Assembly (NCBI GenBank): GCA_016126655.1
Contig: CP065955.1
Coordinates: 1,533,001 to 1,597,000 of the forward strand
Direction of reading: 5' to 3'
Origin: Aerococcaceae bacterium zg-1292
GTDB taxonomy: Bacteria > Bacillota > Bacilli > Lactobacillales > Aerococcaceae
Length of the DNA stretch: 64,000 nt
In this document: positions 41,954-50,966 of the stretch, piece by piece
Layout: each line of letters opens with the position of its first letter
Position numbering within the stretch: the stretch's first letter is position 1
Program-made: the position numbers and the translations under genes
Notes under the pieces: model-generated
The model's database searches: none
What the model saw: only the letters and a program-made list of their open reading frames with translations
Told to the model about the DNA's origin: nothing

Positions 41954-44380
41954 TTATTCAGTTATTGTTGTATCTTCAATGGTTGAAGTGTCGGGTATTG
42001 TTTCTGTTACGTTTTCGGACTCTGTGGTTTCTTCTGATTTAATTGTTTTTTCAGATTCAGTTGTTTCTAAAAGGGTATCAGTGACTGATTCAGTTGCTTG
42101 TTCAGTGATTGTTTCGCTAGTTGGTTCAGCGACTGGATCTACAGTTGGTTCAACAAGATCTTCTGAAACTGCTTCTTCTGATGTTGTTTCCATGACTTTT
42201 GCAGATGTTTCTTTAGTAGTTTCGTCTGGTAATGGTGTTGTTTCAGTTGTTGAGTCCTCATTACGTGGCGCGGAAGCAGTACCTGCATACATTTCAGGGA
42301 AGTTTTCGCGTAAGAAATCTTCTAATTCGTTATCAGGTACTTGCGATGGTTTTGTAGCTTTTTTAGCTAATGTTTGAAACGCGTACATGCTATCGTATCG
42401 GAATTGATGATTAACTACTTTGTTACCGTTCATGTTAATACCAACGGCTGTATATTCTAAAGTAGGATCGAGTAAATTTTGGCGATGACCCGGTGAGTTG
42501 GACCATTGATTGAATAAGTTTTCAGCAATATATTTTTCTGATAATGATTTATAGTAATTACCATTGAGAGTAATTGAAGCTGAATTTTCAGCGGCAGCTC
42601 CCCAATCAGACGGTTTTTCTTCAAAGACTGTGGCCCAATTGCGTCCATCGGGTCGTTTGTGAGCTTGTCCATTTACGAGTGGTGAATGAAATGGTTGCAT
42701 TTCTTGTGCACGTTTAGTGGCAAAATATTGGACGTCTTCATTGTATTGAAGTGGTTTAATATTGTTAGATGCACGTAACTGGTTAACGAAATTAACAAAA
42801 TGTTGGTTTAATAAGTTTAAATCTAGGATTTTGTTTTGGTTAAAATCATCAATAAATTCCTTAGGTAGTGGTGTTGGAATGTTGACTAAACTTCCTGGAT
42901 TATTGACGGGTTCAACTGTTGTTAAGTTTCGTTCAGAGCTTTTTGCTTTTCGATAGCGAGTGTCTTCTGATTCTTTTTGCATTTGATTTAAGTCAAATGG
43001 TTTTGTTTTATTTGTATTGATAACACGAACCAAACCATCTTGGGAAGGAATAATATCACCGACTTGAACCGTTTGATAGTGTTTAGTTGTTGGTTTTTTC
43101 GTTTCTTCTTCCGTTGTTTTTGGTGTTTCAACCGGTTTATCAGGTGTTTCTGTTGGTTGTTCTGGTTTAACCGGTTTTTCGGAAGGTGTATCTACCGATG
43201 TATTGTTATCCGTTATCTCTGGTTCAGTTTCGGTTGGTAATTCGTGGATAACGTCCGAGTCTTTTTTCGTTTCTTCTTCCGTTGTTTTTGGCGTTTCAAC
43301 CGGTTTATCAGGTGTTTCTGTTGGTTGTTCTGGTTTAACCGGTTTTTCGGAAGGTGTATCCACCGATGTATTGTTATCTGTTACTTCTGGTTCAGTTTCC
43401 GTTGGCAATTCGTGGATAACTTCCGAGTCTTTTTTCGTTTCTTCTTCCGTTGTTTTTGGTGTTTCAACCGGTTTATCAGGTGTTTCTGTTGGTTGTTCTG
43501 GTACTTCTGGCTTAGGTGTCGGTTTAACTTCTGGTTTAGTTTCTGAAGTTGTCGGTACTTCTGGTTTCGGTGTCGGTTTAATTTCTGGTTTAGTTTCTGA
43601 AGTTGTCGGTACTTCTGGTTTCGGTGTCGGTTTAACTTCTGGTTTAGTTTCAGAAGTTGTTGGTACTTCTGGTTTTGGTGTCGGTTTAACTTCTGGTTTA
43701 GTTTCAGAAGTTGTTGGTACTTCTGGTTTCGGTGTCGGTTTAACTTCTGGTTTAGTTTCAGAAGTTGTTGGTACTTCTGGTTTTGGTGTCGGTTTAACTT
43801 CTGGTTTAATTTCCGAAGTCGTTGGTATTTCCGGTTTTGGAGTTGGTTTTGACTCTGGTTTCAGGTTTGTGTTTGATTCAGAGGCTGATTTTGTGATTTT
43901 AGGTGTTGATGTCATAGGAGTTGTTGAATTTGTCGTGTTGGCTGTATTCTTAGATGATTGATTTGATACCACCGATGCATTATTTGGCGTAGCGTTGATT
44001 GTTGCTAATTCTTTATCTAAGACACCTTTTAATTTTTGTCCAACCTTTAATGTATGGATATCTTTAATGTTGTTTAAAGTTGCTAATTCGTCAACAGTAG
44101 TATTAACAGTTTTGGCAATGACACCTAAGGTATCACCAGATTGTACGACATATTCGACTAATTTTAAGTCTTTTTGTTTTTGAATTTCTTGTTTTATGTC
44201 GTCTACCGTACGCATTTTCCATACGCTCGGTGCATTATCGATGGTTTCTTTAATATAGTCTTCAATGGTGATGGTTTGTGCGTTCGCACTGATAGCAGGT
44301 GTGCTAATAAAAGCAGCCGCTAATAAAACCGTTACCCAGTGTTTCTTTACTTTTTTCATGATTGGTCTTTTGTTTGTCAT
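41954..44380 (-). CDS. Secreted LysM and CAP-domain protein with long Pro/Thr/Glu repeats
   Basis: An 808-residue exported protein. Order: signal peptide (to about residue 35, ending ANAQ), a LysM domain (about 75-120, YVVQSGDTLGVIAKTVNTTV), Ser/Asn/Thr linker, six repeats of an 18-residue KPEVPTTSETKPEVKPTP unit, nearly three copies of a longer unit with PEQPTETPDKPVETPKTTEE, then a CAP/SCP domain (about 520-660, LLNQHFVNFVNQLRASNN, HSPLVNGQAHKRPDG, NQWSNSPGHRQNLLDP), and a Thr/Glu-rich tail. No LPxTG anchor; LysM probably holds it to peptidoglycan. CAP proteins of bacteria are of unknown activity. It lies within the guaA-integrated element. GGAG precedes the ATG. Confidence 0.85.
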   Translation of the reverse strand: MTNKRPIMKKVKKHWVTVLLAAAFISTPAISANAQTITIEDYIKETIDNAPSVWKMRTVDDIKQEIQKQKDLKLVEYVVQSGDTLGVIAKTVNTTVDELATLNNIKDIHTLKVGQKLKGVLDKELATINATPNNASVVSNQSSKNTANTTNSTTPMTSTPKITKSASESNTNLKPESKPTPKPEIPTTSEIKPEVKPTPKPEVPTTSETKPEVKPTPKPEVPTTSETKPEVKPTPKPEVPTTSETKPEVKPTPKPEVPTTSETKPEIKPTPKPEVPTTSETKPEVKPTPKPEVPEQPTETPDKPVETPKTTEEETKKDSEVIHELPTETEPEVTDNNTSVDTPSEKPVKPEQPTETPDKPVETPKTTEEETKKDSDVIHELPTETEPEITDNNTSVDTPSEKPVKPEQPTETPDKPVETPKTTEEETKKPTTKHYQTVQVGDIIPSQDGLVRVINTNKTKPFDLNQMQKESEDTRYRKAKSSERNLTTVEPVNNPGSLVNIPTPLPKEFIDDFNQNKILDLNLLNQHFVNFVNQLRASNNIKPLQYNEDVQYFATKRAQEMQPFHSPLVNGQAHKRPDGRNWATVFEEKPSDWGAAAENSASITLNGNYYKSLSEKYIAENLFNQWSNSPGHRQNLLDPTLEYTAVGINMNGNKVVNHQFRYDSMYAFQTLAKKATKPSQVPDNELEDFLRENFPEMYAGTASAPRNEDSTTETTPLPDETTKETSAKVMETTSEEAVSEDLVEPTVDPVAEPTSETITEQATESVTDTLLETTESEKTIKSEETTESENVTETIPDTSTIEDTTITE

Positions 44381-44811
44381 AATGATATTCTCCTTTGAAT
44401 TTTGATTGATGTGTATTATGTCATTAACTATTGTGTGTTTTTAATATCGTAATGAGCGACGATTGAGCCAAGGCTCGATGAAGAATGATTTTCTTGAAAG
44501 CCAAATGGGAGGAACTTGTTCTGCGGTTTCTTGCGTTAAACATAGGGTTGGGTAGTTTGGATATATTTAGTTTTCAATGTTCTATATGAATACTACTCTT
44601 GTTGTTCGATTAAGCATAAGGTTGGGTAGTTTGGGCTATTGTGTCTTTCTTATCTTCAGCTTTTTGTAATTGTTCTAGTGTGACTTCGGATACCGGTGAG
44701 TGTTTCTTCTGACATAGTTGCTTGTTTGGGTTGAACAACTACTTCTTCCGCTTTAACAATGGTTTACCCTGCTAATCCGGATAAGACACCTCCTTGATTA
44801 TTATTAATTAC
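44381..44811 (-). pseudogene. Degraded secreted-protein gene and flanking gap
   Basis: Minus-strand remnants of an exported protein: GVLSGLAG, stop, TIVKAEEVVVQPKQATMSEETLT, then in another frame VSEVTLEQLQKAEDKKDTIA followed by QTTQPYA and a stop (about 44600-44800). The words GGTTGGGTAGTTTGG occur at 44543 and 44623, a short duplication of the gene end. The frame breaks and lack of a start make it a relic. The remaining bases up to the CAP gene hold its promoter region and no gene. Confidence 0.4.
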
Positions 44812-45282
44812 ATTATATCTTCAAAAAGTTCGTTTTACAACACCTTTCGAATCAAAAGTTCGTTATTTAGTCGTTAATATAGCTAAGTTAAACAGATATG
44901 ATTAAAAAGGGTGAATTTATTGAACATACAAGAATATATTGCAAAGAGAATTAAACAGTTAAGAAAAGAACAAAATTTTAGTCAAGAAAAATTATCTGAG
45001 ATAGCTGGTTTGGGGAATAAAACTGTTCAAAATATTGAAGCTAATAAATATGACTTTCGTATCATGACTATTGCAAAAATAATGGTAGCATTAGACGTTT
45101 CAGTAGAAGAATTTTTTTCAATCCCCTTTTCAAAATCGAATCAAGAATTAGTGAATGAATTAATTGGTTTAATAGATGAAACAGTTGATGATAAACAAGA
45201 AATTATATTGAAAGCCTTAATTGAAATCATTAAAAATGTAAATTAGGAATAAAGAATTTGAAAGGATAGAACTGACGTTCTC
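44812..45282. repeat. Left copy of 471-bp direct repeat flanking the IS
   Basis: Begins ATTATATCTTCAAAAAG and ends GATAGAACTGACGTTCTC, identical as far as I can read to 47337-47807. It contains the whole XRE gene with its upstream region. Flanking bases differ outside both copies, so this is a direct duplication with the IS between the copies. Confidence 0.9.
44920..45246 (+). CDS. XRE family transcriptional regulator (left copy)
   Basis: A 108-residue regulator starting at TTG (44920), nine bases after AAAAAGGG; a GTG at 44911 is possible but overlaps that site. Helix-turn-helix: IKQLRKEQNFSQEKLSEIAG, then KTVQNIEANKYDFRIMTIAK (residues about 10-55), with a short helical C-terminus. Probably a control gene of the integrative element. 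Its complete second copy at 47445-47771 is identical. Confidence 0.85.
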   Translation: MNIQEYIAKRIKQLRKEQNFSQEKLSEIAGLGNKTVQNIEANKYDFRIMTIAKIMVALDVSVEEFFSIPFSKSNQELVNELIGLIDETVDDKQEIILKALIEIIKNVN

Positions 45283-47336
45283 GGGAGTTTGACACTTGTA
45301 AAAACATCCTGCCCTCCACAAACGCTGTCACAAGGCTTTTTTTTTGCACTTTTTTTGTCAATCTTTAGTTTTACCTATTGCGTACATAACGTACACTGTG
45401 GTATAATGGATATTAAAAGGAGGCATTTTTATGCGAGTTCGAACAGTCAAATCTTCTAATGGTTCCATTTATTATGCAGTTATCCGAGATATAAAGAAAG
45501 AAAATGGTAAACGCTCTACACAAATTGTTGAGAATTTAGGTAGTCATAAAAAGCTTCTTCAAGAGCACCCTGAAATGGATCCAATGGATTACGCCAAACA
45601 AGTAGCGCGTGAACTAACGGAAAAAGAAAATGAAGGTAAAATCACCTTCATTCACCAATATGACACGAAAAGATTGATTAAACTCGGCGAGTCCAACGGT
45701 TTTGATGTAGGTCAACTTTTCCTAGATAAAATATTTTACGAGCTTAAACTCGATAAGTTATGTAAGACACTCAAAGGCTCGTCTAAGATTAGCTTTGATT
45801 TAACTGCCATCTTAAAAATGTTGATATCCACTCGCATTCTTTACCCAGGATCTAAACGTAGTTCCCTTACCTTAGCTAAGAACTATTTAACACCTCCTGA
45901 TATTGATCTACATCAAATCTATCGAGGGTTAGATCTACTCTCTAAGAACATGGAAAAAATACAACAACACGCTTACCTGGCAAGTAAAGAGGTTGTAAAA
46001 CGCGATACTCAGGTGCTTTTTTACGATTGCACGAACTATTTCTTTGAAATTGAAGAGGAAGATAATTTTCGTAAATATGGAGTGAGTAAAGAACATCGCC
46101 CAAACCCTATTATCCAAATGGGATTGTTTATGGACGGATCTGGTATGCCACTAGCTTTCTCGCTCTTTGAAGGGAATAAAAATGAAATCAACTCTCTTAA
46201 GCCGATAGAGAAGCAAATCATTAAAGATTTTGAATTGTCTGATCTTATTGTCTGTACGGATGCAGGATTGAGTTCCTTTGCGAACAAACGATTTAATAGT
46301 CTCCAAAACCGTCACTATATTACGACGCATTCCATTAAAAAAATGAAAAGGGATCTCGCTGAATGGGCATTAAGTCCAGAGGGGTGGAAGATTTTTGATG
46401 GCGATTCAACAACAAAGAAAAAAGATAAAATGCTCTATCATCTTGATGATGTCAACAGACAAATTCAAGCCTATCGTGACGGAAAGACCTCTCCTGAAGG
46501 ATTACGATTAATGAATGCGACTTTTTATAAGGAATCTTGGGAACGGAGAGAACTTAGTCCCGAGGAAAAACAACATCATCTTAAACCATTTGAAGAACGC
46601 TATATTGTCACATATTCTCCAAAATATCAACAGTATCAAGCAAATATTCGAGAAAGACAAATTAATCGGGCTTTGAAAAAATTAGAACAAACAGATCCGA
46701 TGAAAAACACTAATCCCCATTCGCCTAATCGGTTCGTTAAAACGGAGTATGTAACAGAAAATGGGGAAGTAGTGAAGCTAATTTATCGAATCAATCAAGA
46801 AGCCATAGATAAAGAAGCGCAATATGATGGATTTTATTGCGTCGCAACCAATTTAGAAAGTTCGATCGAATCAATTGTTGGTATCAATAAACAACGTTGG
46901 GAAATTGAAGAGTGTTTCCGAATTTTAAAGACTGAATTTAAAAGTCGTCCGGTATATTTAAGTCGCGAGAATCGCATTCGTGCTCATTTTTTGACATGTT
47001 TCCTTTCTTTATTGGTTTATCGAATTTTGGAACAACGGATGAAGGACTATACTGTTAGTGAGATTATACAAACATTGCGTGGGATGAGGATTGCAAAAAT
47101 AGCCGAAGAAGCTTTTGTACCACAGTATACACGCACCGAGATTACTGATAAATTACATGAAATCAGTGGCTTCAGAACAGATTATGAATTCATAGAGAAA
47201 AAATCTTTAAAAAAAATTGAAAGACAGATAAAATCGGGGAAATAGTACGCATTTTCGCACAATTCAATTACCCTCTAAAACGTTGATATATCAACGTTTT
47301 AGAGGGTTTTCTGCTTTTTTAAGTGTCAAAGACGGG
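45283..47336 (+). mobile_element. IS1634-family insertion sequence
   Basis: About 2.05 kb. Terminal inverted repeats: left GGGAGTTTGACACTTGTAAAAA, of which TTTGACACTT and the A-tract match the right end read on the minus strand (CTTTGACACTTAAAAAAG). One transposase gene fills it. A perfect 36-bp palindrome at 47271-47306 (CCCTCTAAAACG ... CGTTTTAGAGGG) is its terminator. The direct repeats outside are 471 bp; long, variable target duplications are a known trait of IS1634. Confidence 0.88.
45431..47245 (+). CDS. IS1634-family DDE transposase
   Basis: Transposase of 604 residues, intact. N-terminal region with KSSNGSIYYAVIRDIKKENG and IVENLGSHKKLL, then the DDE catalytic core of the IS4-related type: LFYDCTNYFFE (first Asp), LIVCTDAGLSS (second Asp), and QRWEIEECFRILKTEFKSRPVY (YREK-like region with the Glu). 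RPVY and RIRAHFLTCFLSLLVYRILE are characteristic of IS1634/IS1549 members. AAAGGAGG before the ATG. No frameshift, so the element may be active. Confidence 0.93.
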   Translation: MRVRTVKSSNGSIYYAVIRDIKKENGKRSTQIVENLGSHKKLLQEHPEMDPMDYAKQVARELTEKENEGKITFIHQYDTKRLIKLGESNGFDVGQLFLDKIFYELKLDKLCKTLKGSSKISFDLTAILKMLISTRILYPGSKRSSLTLAKNYLTPPDIDLHQIYRGLDLLSKNMEKIQQHAYLASKEVVKRDTQVLFYDCTNYFFEIEEEDNFRKYGVSKEHRPNPIIQMGLFMDGSGMPLAFSLFEGNKNEINSLKPIEKQIIKDFELSDLIVCTDAGLSSFANKRFNSLQNRHYITTHSIKKMKRDLAEWALSPEGWKIFDGDSTTKKKDKMLYHLDDVNRQIQAYRDGKTSPEGLRLMNATFYKESWERRELSPEEKQHHLKPFEERYIVTYSPKYQQYQANIRERQINRALKKLEQTDPMKNTNPHSPNRFVKTEYVTENGEVVKLIYRINQEAIDKEAQYDGFYCVATNLESSIESIVGINKQRWEIEECFRILKTEFKSRPVYLSRENRIRAHFLTCFLSLLVYRILEQRMKDYTVSEIIQTLRGMRIAKIAEEAFVPQYTRTEITDKLHEISGFRTDYEFIEKKSLKKIERQIKSGK

Positions 47337-47807
47337 ATTATATCTTCAAAAAGTTCGTTTTACAACACCTTTCGAATCAAAAGTTCGTTATTTAGTCGTT
47401 AATATAGCTAAGTTAAACAGATATGATTAAAAAGGGTGAATTTATTGAACATACAAGAATATATTGCAAAGAGAATTAAACAGTTAAGAAAAGAACAAAA
47501 TTTTAGTCAAGAAAAATTATCTGAGATAGCTGGTTTGGGGAATAAAACTGTTCAAAATATTGAAGCTAATAAATATGACTTTCGTATCATGACTATTGCA
47601 AAAATAATGGTAGCATTAGACGTTTCAGTAGAAGAATTTTTTTCAATCCCCTTTTCAAAATCGAATCAAGAATTAGTGAATGAATTAATTGGTTTAATAG
47701 ATGAAACAGTTGATGATAAACAAGAAATTATATTGAAAGCCTTAATTGAAATCATTAAAAATGTAAATTAGGAATAAAGAATTTGAAAGGATAGAACTGA
47801 CGTTCTC
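47337..47807. repeat. Right copy of 471-bp direct repeat flanking the IS
   Basis: Identical in reading to 44812-45282. Outside it continues into AAAAGTCCGAAGAAGC, which is the original neighbour of the duplicated segment, while the left copy borders the degraded secreted-protein gene. This is what a long target-site duplication predicts. Confidence 0.9.
47445..47771 (+). CDS. XRE family transcriptional regulator (right copy)
   Basis: Identical 108-residue copy of the regulator at 44920-45246, TTG start and ribosome binding site included. It was produced by the duplication that accompanied IS insertion. Both copies keep the same 100 or so upstream bases, so both may be expressed, unless read-through from the IS changes the right one. 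Having two exact copies suggests the insertion is recent. Confidence 0.85.
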   Translation: MNIQEYIAKRIKQLRKEQNFSQEKLSEIAGLGNKTVQNIEANKYDFRIMTIAKIMVALDVSVEEFFSIPFSKSNQELVNELIGLIDETVDDKQEIILKALIEIIKNVN

Positions 47808-48112
47808 AAAAGTCCGAAGAAGCATATACTTTAGTGTTGCAAGAAACACTTAAAATAAGCATGTTTCTTTCATTAGAAATAGTTATTATAAGTTACTGGA
47901 AAAAATCGGTAAATTATTAAATAAGAATATAGTAACTAAAAAGCAGAGAACTTTTCATTCTCTGCTTTTTAGTTTTAAGATTTAAAATCAAGTATCATCT
48001 CTTTGGAGACAACTTGGAGACAGTTCAAAGGAATCTATCTCATTTCAATACTTTATACGGCTGTTAAAATGCTGTTGAATCAAGGTTTCTTAGCCTAAGT
48101 TAACCTTATCTT
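47808..48112. other. Right end of the integrative element
   Basis: No gene. It holds a strong terminator at 47937-47972 (AAAAAGCAGAGAA with TTCTCTGCTTTTT, then AGTTTT) and two TTGGAGAC repeats (48003-48010 and 48014-48021) that look like integrase arm sites matching the TTGGCGAC pair at the left end. Confidence 0.6.
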
Positions 48113-49666
48113 TTATTCCCACTCTATCGTAGCGGGTGGCTTACTTGTAATATCATACACCACGCGGTTCACGTGAGCGACTTCGTTGACGATACGCGCA
48201 CTTATTTTCTGCAAGACATCCCACGGAATGCGGGCAAAATCACTCGTCATACCATCAATCGACGTAACGGCACGGATACCGATGGTATAATCATACGTGC
48301 GGCCGTCACCCATCACACCAACACTTCTAAAGCCTGGTAGCACAGTAAAGTATTGCCATACATCACGTTCGAGTCCAGCATTCGCAATCTCTTCGCGCAA
48401 TATCGCATCGGATTCGCGGACGATTTCGAGTTTTTCTTCGGTAATTTCGCCAATGACACGGATACCTAGGCCCGGGCCAGGAAATGGTTGGCGCCATACG
48501 ATGCTATCTGGTATACCTAAAGCTGTACCTAATGCACGCACTTCGTCTTTAAACAATGTATTTAGCGGCTCGATTAGTTCAAACTGCATATCTTCCGGCA
48601 ATCCGCCAACATTATGATGCGATTTAATCGTTTGCGCGGTTTTAGTACCTGATTCAATAATATCTGTATACAAAGTCCCTTGCGCTAAAAAGTCTACCCC
48701 AGCAAGTTTTGCTGCTTCATCATCAAAGACATAAACAAACTCATTACCGATAATTTTACGTTTTTGCTCTGGGTCACTTACGCCACGTAATTTAGACAAG
48801 AAGCGGTCCTTAGCATCAACACGAATGATATTTAAACCAAATTTACCACCTAATGCCTCCATCACTTGGTCGCCTTCGCCTTTACGCAACAATCCATGAT
48901 CAACAAAGATGCTAGTCAACTGATTACCGATTGCTTTTTGTAATAACACACCGACAACCGAAGAATCCACTCCACCGGATAATCCTAATAATACTTTACG
49001 GTCACCGACTTTTTCACGGATTTTAGCAATTTCAATCTCAATAAAGTTTTCCATCGACCAATCGCCTTTTGCACCACAAATTTCAAAGGCAAAATTACGT
49101 AACATATCATAGCCATGCACCGTATGACGTACTTCTGGGTGAAATTGCACACCATATATTTGGCGTTCAGTATGTTCAAATGCCGCAAATGGCGTATGAG
49201 GGTTGCTGGCAGTAACGACAAATCCCTCTGGTATTTTTGTAATACGGTCGCCATGACTCATTAACACATTTTCTTTGTCAGATAATCCTTTAAACAATCC
49301 GTGTTCTACTTGATGCACATCAATTTCAGCTGTCCCATATTCCCGTGTCGGTGCCGATTCAACCGTCCCGCCAAACAAATGCGTCGTCAACTGCATCCCA
49401 TAACACACACCTAATACTGGAATTCCCAATTCAAAAATCGCTGGGTCAACAGTGAACGCATTCTCAGCATACACACTATGCGGGCCTCCTGAAAAGACCA
49501 CACCGATAACATTTCCTTCCGCTTTAATTTGTTCAGCGGTCGTATCATTTGGTAATAGTTCACTAAACACACCCAGTTCACGTAAACGACGTGTAATGAG
49601 TTGATTATATTGACTGCCAAAATCCAAAACAACTATTTTTTCCATTTGTGTCATTGTTTGCGTCAC
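48113..49666 (-). CDS. guaA: GMP synthase (glutamine-hydrolysing)
   Basis: Makes GMP from XMP, glutamine and ATP. The 517 residues start best at GTG (49666), eight bases after GGAGG; an in-frame ATG at 49690 lies before that site. Class I glutamine amidotransferase domain with GVCYGMQL (nucleophile Cys) and FHPEV, ATP pyrophosphatase domain with the P-loop [10 protein letters not shown], and the dimerisation domain ending KPPATIEWE. The gene end carries the attachment site of the 13-kb element to its left, a site used by many Firmicutes integrative elements. Confidence 0.97.
   Translation of the reverse strand: MTQTMTQMEKIVVLDFGSQYNQLITRRLRELGVFSELLPNDTTAEQIKAEGNVIGVVFSGGPHSVYAENAFTVDPAIFELGIPVLGVCYGMQLTTHLFGGTVESAPTREYGTAEIDVHQVEHGLFKGLSDKENVLMSHGDRITKIPEGFVVTASNPHTPFAAFEHTERQIYGVQFHPEVRHTVHGYDMLRNFAFEICGAKGDWSMENFIEIEIAKIREKVGDRKVLLGLSGGVDSSVVGVLLQKAIGNQLTSIFVDHGLLRKGEGDQVMEALGGKFGLNIIRVDAKDRFLSKLRGVSDPEQKRKIIGNEFVYVFDDEAAKLAGVDFLAQGTLYTDIIESGTKTAQTIKSHHNVGGLPEDMQFELIEPLNTLFKDEVRALGTALGIPDSIVWRQPFPGPGLGIRVIGEITEEKLEIVRESDAILREEIANAGLERDVWQYFTVLPGFRSVGVMGDGRTYDYTIGIRAVTSIDGMTSDFARIPWDVLQKISARIVNEVAHVNRVVYDITSKPPATIEWE
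48114..48124. other. Right attachment site at the guaA 3' end
   Basis: TATTCCCACTC, overlapping the last codons and stop of guaA (IEWE, TAA at 48113-48115). Identical to 35090-35100. The guaA reading frame is restored by the element's own end. Confidence 0.75.
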
Positions 49667-49745
49667 AAAACATACCTCCAGTATTCTCATTAATCTTTCA
49701 CCCTAGCACCAACAAACTGTTATGCCGGGTTACTACAGTTCTATT

Positions 49746-50672
49746 TTAATACTTCCGAACGAAAATTGCATCAACAAAATGATTGTTCGTCTTATGAATA
49801 ATTACATCTGCTCGGTCACGTGTTGGCAAAATGTGTTCAACTAAATTTACCAGGTTAATTTCACGCCAAACTTTGCGTGCGTATTGATGCGCCTGGTTGC
49901 GTGGCCATTGACTCATTTCATGATAATAATTATTCGGGTCATTTTTCGCTAAATCCATATGCATATCAAATCGTTCAATATACCATTGACGCACCAATTG
50001 ATGGTCAGCATCCACATAAATCGACAGGTCAAAAAAGTCACTCATATAAATCTCGTGGTTTTGCGGCAATTGCAACACATTAATCCCTTCGACAATTAGA
50101 ATATCCGGCTGATTCAAAGTTTCAAACTGATTGGGTACAATATCATAAATCGAGTGCGAATAAATCGGATATTCAATCGACTCCCCACCAATTTTAACTT
50201 GCTTCATAAATTCCAGCAAACGATTCATATCATAACTTTCTGGAAATCCTTTACGACGCATCAAGTTACGGCGTTCCAACTCTTCATTCGGATACAAAAA
50301 ACCATCAGTCGTCATGTACGCAATCTGCTTATCTGGATAAAACTGCTCTAATAATTGATGCAGTACCCGCGCTGTCGTACTTTTCCCCACTGCGACACTT
50401 CCGCAAATACCAATAACAAAGGTCGGCATTTTCTTTTCGACTGCACCGAGTAAAAAAGATTGTCTGGCTGTTGAAAAAAGTTGACTATTTTGATAAACCA
50501 TATCGACATAGTCAACTAATGGACCATATACTTCTTGCACATCGTTTGCTGACAATCTATCATTTAATGAGACAAGTTTTGAAAGTTGATCAAGCTTGGT
50601 TACCGATTCTCCAGACTGGCGTAATGCTTTCCACTCGCTACGTGAAAATCGTTTGTATAGTGACATCTTCAT
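49746..50672 (-). CDS. coaA: Pantothenate kinase, type I
   Basis: First step of coenzyme A synthesis: phosphorylation of pantothenate. 308 residues, normal for CoaA. P-loop GICGSVAVGKSTTARVL at about residue 95, TTDGFLYPNEELERRNLMRRKGFPESYD, YPIYSHSIYDI, and DILIVEGINVLQ. Stands alone between guaA and the mevalonate genes, which run the other way. AAAAGGAAAAG precedes the ATG at 50672. Confidence 0.96.
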   Translation of the reverse strand: MKMSLYKRFSRSEWKALRQSGESVTKLDQLSKLVSLNDRLSANDVQEVYGPLVDYVDMVYQNSQLFSTARQSFLLGAVEKKMPTFVIGICGSVAVGKSTTARVLHQLLEQFYPDKQIAYMTTDGFLYPNEELERRNLMRRKGFPESYDMNRLLEFMKQVKIGGESIEYPIYSHSIYDIVPNQFETLNQPDILIVEGINVLQLPQNHEIYMSDFFDLSIYVDADHQLVRQWYIERFDMHMDLAKNDPNNYYHEMSQWPRNQAHQYARKVWREINLVNLVEHILPTRDRADVIIHKTNNHFVDAIFVRKY

Positions 50673-50966
50673 AACTGTTTTCTTTTCCTTTTCAATGTGA
50701 TTTTGATATAATCATTTTACCACAAAAGCGCTGAAAAAATGACGGATACTACTCATAAAAATACATTGTTTTTATTAATTTTCGCCAATCAGTCATGAGT
50801 TTTATCAACAGTATCCGCTCGCCTATTGCTTTCACAGCGCGAGTTTTGGTAAAATAAAAAAGGATTAAACACAACCTAAGCCTGTAACACCGTAAATACA
50901 GCGAGTTTGTGTACCTTTTTGATGAATACAATGATAAATAGAGAACATAATTAGGGAGGTTTGCAC

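Noticed and set aside
43203-43961. A 252-codon plus-strand frame opposite the CAP-domain gene
   Set aside because: It mirrors the KPEVPTTSETKPEV repeats as a Val/Ser/Gly-rich sequence; the minus-strand protein has signal peptide, LysM and CAP domains.
44812-47807. Composite transposon interpretation of the two identical XRE genes
   Set aside because: A composite transposon has IS copies outside and cargo inside. Here one IS lies inside and the repeats outside, which fits a long target duplication.
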